Position numbers and translations under genes: made by a program
DNA from: Takifugu bimaculatus
Lineage: Eukaryota; Chordata; Actinopteri; Tetraodontiformes; Tetraodontidae
Assembly: GCA_004026145.2 (NCBI GenBank)
Contig: CP034993.1
Coordinates: 7,986,770 to 8,050,769, forward strand
DNA length: 64,000 nucleotides
Direction of reading: 5' to 3'
Shown: positions 55,225 to 64,000 of the stretch, in pieces
Layout: every line of letters starts with the position of its first letter
Position numbering within the stretch: the stretch's first letter is position 1
Notes under the pieces: generated by a model
Database searches by the model: none
What the model was told of the DNA's origin: nothing
What the model saw: only the letters and a program-made list of their open reading frames with translations

Positions 55225-57899
55225 TCACTCGTTTCCTCTTCGACTCTTCTTGTGACTCTTCTTTGAACTCCTGAAGGAAAGAATAGAAAGAATAAAACCT
55301 CTCAGAATTCTCACACTCGGGGGGGCAAACGTCTCGACACGAGAAGAACCGGCGAGAATCTCCGAAGGTTCCGGGTCCTCGAGGTTGCTGTTGCCTCCCT
55401 GGGCGACAGACGTGGAAACACTGACCTCTCTGGAGTTTTGGAGTGGCTCCGATGTCGGTGGCTTCTGTGGTGACCTGGTCCAAGACAAGAGTCAACCTGT
55501 TAGAAGGCTCCAGCTGGACACACTCACGCGGATCCACCGGCTCCAAGTTACAGGAGCTCGTCGTGGAACACAAATGTCGAAGGGCAGGAGGGTGTGGCGA
55601 GCTGCGGCGCCCCCTGGTGGCCGCAGGTGGCACCGGTCCTCACACTGGCTCATTATGGCCCCTGAAATGTTCTGTTCACGTGATCGGCTCAACCCACAAG
55701 TGTTGAGAGCCAAAACGCCCCAAAAACCAGGTTTGTGGGGCAGCATCGGCACAGCGAGCACATCGTGGCAACACGTGCACGGAGGCTGGTGTGAGACGCC
55801 GCGTACCTGGTGATTTGGAGCGGTGGCGTCTGTCTCTGGAGCGGCTGCGATGGCGGCGGGGGCTCTTGCTGCGGTGGCGTTCTCTGCGAGGGGAGGGGCT
55901 GAGGACAACACAAACATGCCAGTCAGCGACAATCCTGACTCAAGTGGCTGCTTTCAGGAATCCACGGTGACGGATACCTGCGTCTCCGTGGCGACCGGCT
56001 CCGCCTGAAGGGGAAGAAAGTGGAGGTTTGTCTTCACGTGCGACAGCGGCTCAGAGCGACACGCAAATGTGAGAGAGACACAAACCGTCTGGGCGAGCGA
56101 CTGCGCCTGTAGCGCGGCGACGGAGACCGCCGAGGTCTGTCGTTGTCACGGTAACTGCGTCTGTGCGGTTCAGGGGTCTGAAGTCGTTCTGGCTGTGAAT
56201 GAAACACCAAACGTCATCATTTCTCCGTCCTCCAGCCGAGACTTCCGCGATTCCAGGTTTCCCTTTAGAAACAGAACTGCACCTTCTCCTCTTCCTCGTC
56301 TTCTTCCTCGCTGCTCTCCACCTCATCCAGATCCTCCTCCAGTGCGCTGATACGTGGATCCAACATCTCCGTCTCCTCCAGGACGTGTCTCTTCTAACAC
56401 ACACACACACACACACATCAGCACATGATTCCCACTCAAGCGGACGTCCCGTTAACACACCTGCAGGCGGGGAAGGATGATGTCACACATCCTCTCCGAG
56501 TGAAGGAGCTCGTCGATGAACTCGTCCACGTGCATCAGCTCAAACTCTGCATCAGGAGGAGGAAATGTTAACCAATGAAAGCTGGTTTTAGAGAGCAGGG
56601 TCATTATTCAGACTCACCTCCGTTTCTGTTCTGAGTCTTGACCTTTCGGTAATCGTTGTAAAGCGGCTCCAGGTATTTGTAGCAGTCCACGGCCGTCCCC
56701 GTTAGCCTCATGTACATCGCTCCGAGCAAACGGACGTATCTGTCAATAAAACAGGAAGTCAGCTGGACAGTGAAAGATCTGCCACCAAGTGAGGGGGTTG
56801 CAGATTAAGATGAGTCCATCTGAAAGTCCTACTTGAAATCCTCATTTTTGATGAACTCGACGATGATGTCCTTCTCTGGCTGGATCTGCAGCATCTTCAG
56901 GGTGAGGCAGATGAAGGGTGTCGGCTTGATGTTGCCCCCATAAACTCCCCCAACAAACTTCAGCTCCATGGCTTTGTCCACGACCAGTTCAGCTGTGAAA
57001 GAGCCGCCCGTTACTGTAGTGAAGCCAGTAACCTGCTCCCATTAAACCAGTAACCTGCTCCTAATAAACCGGTAACCTGCTCCCATTAAACCGGTAACCT
57101 GCTCCTAATAAACCGGTAACCTGCTCCCATTAAACCAGTAACCTGCTCCTAATAAACCGGTAACCTGCTCCCATTAAACCGGTAACCTGCTCCTAATAAA
57201 CCGGTAACCTGCTCCCATTAAACCAGTAACCTGCTCCTAATAAACCGGTAACCTGCTCCCATTAAACCGGTAACCTGCTCCCATTAAACCGGTAACCTGC
57301 TCCTAATAAACCGGTAACCTGCTCCCATTAAACCGGTAACCTGCTCCCATTAAACCGGTAACCTGCTCCTAATAAACCAGTAACCTGCTCCTAATAAACC
57401 GGTAACCTGCTCCTAATAAACCAGTAACCTGCTCCTATTAAACCGGTAACCTGCTTCTATTAAACCTTTGTTTTGGGCCTACAGAACATGGTTAATAAAG
57501 GATAAAAACCCTCATTGGATGAAGCCTTGGGGATAATTCATTCATACTGTCGCACACGGAGCTTCATTAAGAGTATATTTAAATAAAAGATCGCTACGCG
57601 CTGCTACTGTGAAACAGTTTGAACTTTGGGTGAAACTGTACTGAAATAATAATTACAGGTTCACACACTTTAGCCCCTTTTGAGCTGCAGATTTGTTCGA
57701 ACTAGTAAAACAATCAAGCTTAGCTTCAGGACGCTAATGTTAGCCTGCTAGCTAACATGCTATACTCACCAGTTAAGCCGAAACATTCTTCCTTCCAATA
57801 TTTGGACTCGTAGATTCGAGTCCGAATGATTTTCTCCACCAGATACTGCGGGTTAGTCCCGTGTATACTATTCGCATCTTTAACGGTTCTGTTTGCCAT
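55225..57899 (-). CDS. prpf38a: pre-mRNA-splicing factor 38A (copy 2)
   Basis: Exons: 57770-57899, 56833-56992, 56618-56739, 56461-56546, 56283-56393, 56086-56192, 55978-56004, 55807-55898, 55426-55474, 55225-55270; 309 aa. Exon lengths match copy 1. The only replacement I see is D to E in the RS tail (exon 8). Intron 1 is longer because of the minisatellite and about 46 extra bases near 57475-57520 absent from copy 1. Confidence 0.97.
56397..56418. repeat. (CA)n against the prpf38a exon 5 acceptor (copy 2)
   Basis: About 11 repeats, roughly half the copy 1 tract, directly before TTAG|AAG on the sense strand. Confidence 0.9.
57025..57468. repeat. 22-bp minisatellite in prpf38a intron 1 (copy 2)
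   Basis: About 20 units against about 13 in copy 1, with CTCCCATTAAA and CTCCTAATAAA forms often alternating. Confidence 0.95.
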
Positions 57900-57982
57900 C
57901 GGGGTTAAAAATGTGCGACTTTACAAGCATTGAAACGGCAGCACAGCAGCCTTCTATAAGCTAAACGGAAACCGGGAGAACC

Positions 57983-57990
57983 ACTTCCGC
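57983..57990 (-). promoter_or_regulatory. ETS-like site upstream of prpf38a (copy 2)
   Basis: GCGGAAGT on the minus strand, matching 25326-25333. Confidence 0.4.
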
Positions 57991-58504
57991 TTCCTTTCAC
58001 AATCAAAGCTCACGAGATAAAGACGTCACACATGTTGCGTTCAGAGATGCTTTTTGAGTCATTTCAGTTGTAATTACGCAGATAAAAACTGTTTAGCCTT
58101 TGTGATATGTACGTACAAATGCCCTCTGTTCTAAGCGTAATACAAGTGTAAGTCCAAAAATGGTGAATTTTGAAAAAAAAATCTCATTAGAAATTATGAT
58201 TGGCTATTACAGCAATCATTTAATGTCAAAATAATAATGCATTTTTATTGCAATGAATCTATTTATCGTCTCTAACCAAGTTTAATCAGTTCATTGGTCT
58301 CCATCGTGTTAAAGTATAAATGGTCACCCATTTACGGCAGTTTATCCTTTAACAAGAGACAAATCATCGTGTACCTTCATAAAATGTATTGTCAATCAAA
58401 GTTTGCAAAAACGAAAGAAATGAAAGGCTGTCGCTGTCACGGTCGTGTTCCTTCCAGTCCAGAAGGTGGCGCAGTTCCTTCCACATACGGATCGCTAACC
58501 TGGG

Positions 58505-58552
58505 GCGGGAAACCCAGAAAGGAAACGGAAACTGCGTAAGTTTCGCGCGAAA
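58505..58552 (+). promoter_or_regulatory. paired E2F-type sites upstream of orc1 (copy 2)
   Basis: GCGGGAAA at 58505-58512 and TTTCGCGCGAAA at 58541-58552, with the same spacing to each other and to the start codon as in copy 1. Confidence 0.7.
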
Positions 58553-58710
58553 TGTGGTCGGCTGTTGATAATTCTGTGGCTGCGTGTGTCCGAAGTGTTT
58601 GATTTTTACTTTGTCTATAGAAATTGTACTTTTTCGGTCAAAACGGAATAAAAGCTGCGACTGCAGCGAGAGTTTTATTGAGTTTTATTGAGTTTTTGAT
58701 AACAAGCGGG

Positions 58711-60211
58711 ATGAAATATCGCACAAGATTACGGATCAGGCGACTTTACCGATGGTGCGGAGAACCTTTAAAGTTCGACAGGAAGCTAAAAACCTACGAG
58801 TATCGGTAAGTTCTCTGATTCAACACGTGTATCATCCGAATTGGCAACATTTGTTTTGCAGGTTTAAAATGGTATAATTTCTGGGTAACTTATACACACG
58901 CGGGTCCATCCTGCAGTTAAAGCACTAAATTAAAATTCCTCCGATTTTGATTCCTTTTAAACGTATTGAGGGTGGATGCAGCTCGTATATGTCAAGACAT
59001 TATAGATCTCTTATCTTCTCACCTGGGTGACTCCTCCCGGCCCGTCTGGGTTGCAGGTCTTTGGCCATCCGTGTTGAAGGTCTCCCCAGGACCACCGTCA
59101 TCTCCACGGGCCAGCACATCCTCATTGAGGGCGACGATGAGGACAACCCGTACGTGGCCAAGGTCCTCAGGCTCTTTGGAGACGGTGAGTTCAAGTTGCT
59201 GGTTGCCGTCGTCCCGGAGCTCCTGTGACCGTCCCTCGCTGTGCCGCAGAGACGGGGACGCAGAAGAAGGCGGCGGTTCAGTGGTTCGCACGCGTGTCTG
59301 AAGTGCCGCCAAAGAAGCTGAAGCTGCTGGGCCGAGAGCCCCACCCACAGGAGATCTTCTTCTACGAGGGGAGAGGGTGCGAAGACGAGGTGGATGCCGA
59401 GTCCATCCTCAGACCTGTGCTGGTGGGGAGCCATTACCCACAATCCTCCTGCGTGAGCGCACGTTCAGGTGCTGATTGTCTCCCGCCCCTGACAGGTGAA
59501 GCAGCTGGACGGCGCCGCTCCGTTCCCGCCCTCTGGCGACAGGGACGTCCTGTACGTGAAGGCGTCCTGGGACACAAAGACGTTTCGGGTGCTGGAGGCC
59601 GCTGTGGTGCATCCCGGCCCCCCGGTGGCGTCCCTCCCGCCCTCGCCCCCCAGCCCCCCGCCGGCTGCTGCCCCGGCCTCCCGGGGGCCTCCTCGCCGGG
59701 CGCTCCCCACCCCTGACCTGGCTGTCCTGCGCCGGGCCGCCACGCTGGACGTGCAGCGCGGCAGAGTGACCATGAGCGCGGGGCGGGCGGATCCGGCCCA
59801 GGCCGAGGCGCTGCACTCCGCCACCAAGCTGTCGGCCTCCAAGTGTCTGAGCGCCAAGAGGAGGGAGGGGACGGCGAGGGCGCCCGGCGTCCGCAAGAGG
59901 CTGGAGCTCGGCAGTGAGTGTCTGCCTGTGCAGGCCGCCAAGGCCTCGCCGGGGTAACCAGCTTCTCTCGTCCCCTCAGGTCCAGGCAGGAACTCGCTGC
60001 CCGATGATTCGCTGAGTCAGCGTCTGAAGGAGGAGCTGGAGTCGGACGCTGCGTTCACTCACATCCTGTCAACGCCTCCTCAGGCCACGCCCCTCGCGCC
60101 GCTCATCATAGTCCAGAAGATTGTTCAGGATGCCCCCCTCCCAAAGTGCTCTGACGACCCCATCAGGTCAACACGCACGCTCACACACACACACACACGC
60201 TCACACACACG

Positions 60212-60262
<51 letters not shown>

Positions 60263-63200
60263 TTAATGAAGCTAACCCATCGAACCAGGATGAGGTCATC
60301 ACGCTGGTCACGCCCCCATTTCTTCCCTTCACGCCTCGGCTGCGCTCCGGTTCGGGATCGGGTGTGGTCCGGTCTACAGCCGAGCGGCGCCGCTGCTCCA
60401 TCAGTGGTTGATGGAGCAGCACTTTGGTCCTGATAAATGATGATGATCAACAGTTATTAGTTGTTTTGGATCAGTAAAATGACTGCTTGAGTGACCAGAA
60501 CCAGTTTAAACCGGTTTAGGCTGGTGCCGGCGATGGCTGACTCCTCACTTGCTTTTCAGGCAGCGGCTGAATCAAAGTCCTCAGCGGGATGGCGCCGTGG
60601 AGGCGGAGCTGCCGTGCAAGACGCCACGAAGGGGGAAGTCCCCAGCGCGCAGGCTGCTGGCCACCAGGGGGCAGAAGTGAGTGGTTGACGGGCGGAACAC
60701 GCCGCCGCGCCCCGTGGGCCAGCCGCCGGCGCCGCTCTGTCTAAACTGGATGTTTCTTGTGACAGAGGTCCGACTCCGTCTCGGAGAAGAGAGCAGAGCG
60801 CGGCGAGGGAGGGGCTGCTGGCGGTGCTGTGAGTACAGGCTGGATGCTGATTGGCTGAGAGCTCGAGCGCCGACCGTCAACCTGTGGCTGTTGTCAACAG
60901 GACCGAAGCGGATCAGGAAAACTCTCCGGCGCTGCCCGACGCCACGACTCCGAGGAGCTCCAAGAGGAAGTCGGCGCAGCTGGTGTCGTCCCGCATCAGG
61001 AAACAGCTGTGAGTCTTCGTCCGGGACAACGGTCCTTCGCTCGTCCCCCTCCAACGTCTCTCTGCCTGATCAGGAATCTTCTGGAGAACCAGCTCGACCT
61101 GAACTCGGACAGCGGCGGCGAGGAGGATTTTGTTCCGTCCAAAAAGGATCTGGAGAGCAGCAGCGACGATGACGAGGAGGTGGCGGCGGACCTGGACAGT
61201 GACGAGGAAGTCGTTTTGAAAAAGGGAAGACGAGCGTCAGCGTGTCAAACTCCCCGTTCAAAGCAGAGACGTGGCGCTTCCAGGACGCCGCGGAAGACGC
61301 CAGGCAAGGTGACGCAGCCCGGCCTGATGAAACGGTTTCACTTCTTCATCGTGCTCCAAAATAATCAAGCTTCGTGCATTTTGAAGCCTTTTGCTGTCCA
61401 GAGCTGAGTTTCCTGTTTCCGCAGATTCCGGGAACGCCACGGACTCCCAGCATTCCCAGTAGGTCACTGCCGGCCCGCCAGCCGGCTAATGTTCTGGAGG
61501 AGGCCAGAACCAGGTGAGATCCACGAACCCTCAGGTGTGACCACGAATCACACGTTCGTGTTTAAGATGCTAACAGTTCGGGATGTTCACATCCCACCAA
61601 CCCATTAGCTTAATTATGGTAACGACTCCGGTCCAGTTTGACCCGGCCTGGGCCACGCCCGCTGTAGTTGGCGTCCGTTAGCACGTTAGCCTTGCGTGCG
61701 GCTGAGCGTGATTCCGCTGTGTCCTCAGGCTGCACGTGTCCTCGGTGCCGGAGTCTCTTCCCTGCAGGGAGCAGGAGTTCCAGGACATCTACAGCTTTGT
61801 GGAGAGTAAAATCATGGACGGGACCGGAGGGTGAGCGTGATTCCCGGTGGAGGACCCACACCTGGTCCCGGTCGCGTTGAGGGCGCTTTAACCTGCCGTG
61901 TTTCAGGTGCATGTACGTCTCCGGCGTCCCGGGGACGGGGAAGACCGCCACCGTCCACGAGGTGATGAGATGTTTGCAGCAGGCGGCCGACGTGGACCAG
62001 ATCCCCTCCTTCAGCTTCGTGGAGATTAACGGGATGAAGATGACGGATCCTCATCAGGCCTACGTCCAGATCCTGCAGGTGAGCTGGTTCCAGGGGCTGC
62101 TGGGAAACCTGCAGAGCTCTGTGGCGCCGGCGTGTTCGCTGACCCGCCCTCTCCCCCCAGGAGCTGACGGGTCAGAAGGCCACGGCCGACCACGCGGCGG
62201 CGCTGCTGGAGAAAAGGTTCAGTAACCCGGCGCCCAGGAAGGAGACGACCGTCCTGCTGGTGGACGAGGTGAGACCGTCATGACCGGACCGGACCGGACC
62301 GAAGCCTCCCCGGGTCCCGCGTCCTCGCCGCCACCGTGTTTCTGAAGCGATCCGGGAATTCCCACTTTTTGTTGTTTGACTCCTGGTTGGATCGGGAGGA
62401 ACCCGCTGGTTGACTCCGCCCCCGTCTGGTCCCGTCTTGTTTCTTCTAGCTGGACCTGCTGTGGACCCGGAAGCAGAACGTGATGTACAACCTGTTTGAC
62501 TGGCCGACGCGGCGTCACGCCCGGCTGGTCGTGCTGACCATCGCCAACACCATGGACCTGCCCGAGAGGGTCATGATCAACAGGGTGGCGAGCAGACTGG
62601 TGAGGAGGCGTGGTCTCGTCAGATTAGGGGTGTGGCCAGACCTGGACATGTGATGGCACGGGACCTAGGCCACGCCCCCGCAGTGGGAAACTGAATCCGT
62701 TTGGTTTCTAATATCCAGAAGCTCCGCCCACGGATGAGCTGATGACGACCACGCTGACATCAAAGGGTCTCATTAAAGCCGTAGATGTTAAACTTGTGCC
62801 TGGATTTCAGTCTTAAACGGAGCCGCCGCACTGACGCTGTCCCGTCTGGTCATGTGACTGCAGGGTCTGACCCGGATGTCCTTCCAGCCCTACACCTTCA
62901 AACAGCTGCAGCAGATCATCACGTCCAGGCTGAACAAGGTGAAGGCGTTCGAGGAGGACGCGCTTCAGCTGGCGTCCAGGAAGGTGAGCAGATGAGAGGC
63001 GTTCTGGCCCGGCCCGGTCCGGTCCGGTCCGGGCCTCGCCGGCTCACCGCCTCTCCTCTCACAGGTGGCGGCGCTCTCCGGCGACGCTCGCCGCTGCCTG
63101 GACATCTGCCGCAGAGCGACGGAGATCTGCGAGCACTCCGCCGCGGGCTTGGTGGGAATGAGTCACGTGATGGAGGCGCTGGACGAGATGTTTTCGTCCG

Positions 63201-63648
63201 CCTACGTGGCGGCCATCAGGTGAGCGCCGCGCCGAGTCGCTGGTGTCCTGCCGCTCTCAGATGGTGACGCAGCTCTGGTGTCCACAGGAGCGCCTCGCTG
63301 CAGGAGCAGCTCTTCCTCAGGGCCGTCATCGCCGAGTTCCGGCGCCTCGGACTGGAGGAGGCCACCTTTCAGCAGGTGTGTGGGGGTCAGACTGTCGTGA
63401 CCAGTTCCTGGGTTATTGCAGTGGTGTAATTTTCCCCGGGTTGGGTCTCTCAGGTGCTGCTGCAGCACCAGGCTCTGTGTCGGGTGGAGGGCGTGCAGCC
63501 TGTGGGCGTGTCCGAAGGGCTCGCCGTGTGTCAGCGTCTGGGGGCCTGCAGGCTGCTGCTGCTGGAGAGCAGCCGCCTGGGCCTGCTGATGCGGGTCCGC
63601 CTCAACGTCAGTCAGGACGACGTGCTCTACGCCCTGAAGGCCGACTGA
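58711..63648 (+). CDS. orc1: origin recognition complex subunit 1 (copy 2)
   Basis: Exons: 58711-58805, 59057-59184, 59250-59422, 59496-59913, 59980-60166, 60261-60371, 60560-60676, 60766-60828, 60901-61008, 61074-61308, 61425-61513, 61729-61830, 61907-62078, 62161-62268, 62450-62599, 62864-62983, 63065-63219, 63288-63375, 63454-63648; 937 aa. One codon is gained in the acidic stretch of exon 10 (EEVAADL against EEAADL). Replacements cluster in the disordered linker (exons 4-6: G to R, S to P, L to P, H to R, S to G, S to T, A to V). The BAH, AAA+ and winged-helix parts look unchanged. Walker A GVPGTGKT and Walker B LLVDELD are intact. Confidence 0.97.
60167..60260. repeat. short (CA)n, orc1 intron 5 (copy 2)
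   Basis: The intron is only about 94 bp and almost wholly (CA)n with three CGCT interruptions, against about 627 bp in copy 1. Confidence 0.95.
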
Positions 63649-63740
63649 CCCACACGCTCATTGCTCTTTTAATTTAGGATTTTTGTTTACTGTCTCAATG
63701 TTGATTTTAACTTCATTTTGGGAGAATTTCCACTGTAAAA

Positions 63741-63746
63741 AATAAA
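63741..63746 (+). terminator. likely orc1 polyadenylation signal (copy 2)
   Basis: AATAAA 93 nt past the stop codon. Confidence 0.75.
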
Positions 63747-64000
63747 AGCTCTACCCAAACTTCCCCGAGTCGTGTCTGCAGGAGCCGAAGGAGGCCCAGG
63801 GCCCCTCGAAGGGCCCTTTAAAGAGGCCTCAGCAGCTGCAACATTCCACACTTTCACTTCCTGATCAGACGTCGGCTGATTCAGAGAAAAGGTCACAAAT
63901 TTCATCATAAATCAGCCTTTAATTCAAATCAGACAATAACCAACCAAAACATGATTTCAGTGACTAAAGTACGATTTAAGAAAAAAGAACCAAAGGATCA

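Larger units (their letters stand above)
34898..64000. repeat. duplicated gene block, copy 2
   Basis: Direct-orientation second copy of 2436-31857. It starts immediately after the Ns and continues to the window edge. Offsets to copy 1 change stepwise with tandem-repeat length differences (for example +32451 at the niban1 stop, +32497 at the trmt1l start, +32652 at the orc1 start). Confidence 0.95.

Overview
This is a eukaryotic window, almost certainly from a teleost fish. It has vertebrate genes split by short GT-AG introns, many long (CA)n/(TG)n microsatellites and minisatellites, and a fish-type L2/CR1-like LINE tail. Four protein-coding genes are recognised by reconstructing their exons: niban1 (minus), trmt1l (minus), prpf38a (minus) and orc1 (plus). 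In human, NIBAN1-TRMT1L and PRPF38A-ORC1 lie in two separate places on chromosome 1; here they form one compact cluster.

The dominant fact is that the cluster is present twice, in the same order and orientation. Copy 1 spans about 2436-31857 and copy 2 spans 34898-64000, introns and intergenic DNA included. The copies differ mainly by scattered substitutions and by tandem-repeat length. A run of exactly 100 N (34798-34897) lies directly before copy 2, which begins inside a GGGAC-rich simple repeat. Either this is a recent tandem segmental duplication, or (my preferred reading) a second haplotype scaffolded beside the first. In both copies all four genes have intact frames and matching exon structure: niban1 1185 and 1129 aa, trmt1l 680 and 680 aa, prpf38a 309 and 309 aa, orc1 936 and 937 aa.

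Layout: 1-2435 left flank with no gene I can name. 2436-4524 is niban1 3' flank and 3'UTR; 4525-16076 niban1; 17434-21563 trmt1l; 22745-25242 prpf38a; 26059-31505 orc1, divergent from prpf38a across 816 bp that carry two E2F-type sites. 31606-34797 is a flank seen once, with a minisatellite, a solo LTR inserted into it with a 5-bp target duplication, a possible last exon of a membrane protein, and a LINE 3' end that runs into the gap. From 34898 the gene block repeats to the window end.

The genes do not form a pathway. Niban1 is a stress-linked PH-domain protein, Trmt1l a tRNA guanine methyltransferase-like zinc-finger protein, Prpf38a a component of the spliceosomal B complex, and Orc1 the ATPase of the origin recognition complex. 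The most unusual feature is a coding minisatellite in the last niban1 exon. A 42-bp unit encodes 14 residues (two heptads) and is present 24 times in copy 1 and 20 times in copy 2, always in frame. Other notable features are a 23-bp intronic array (79 versus 72 units) rich in AP-1-like and E-box-like motifs, and (TG)n/(CA)n tracts lying directly against splice sites.
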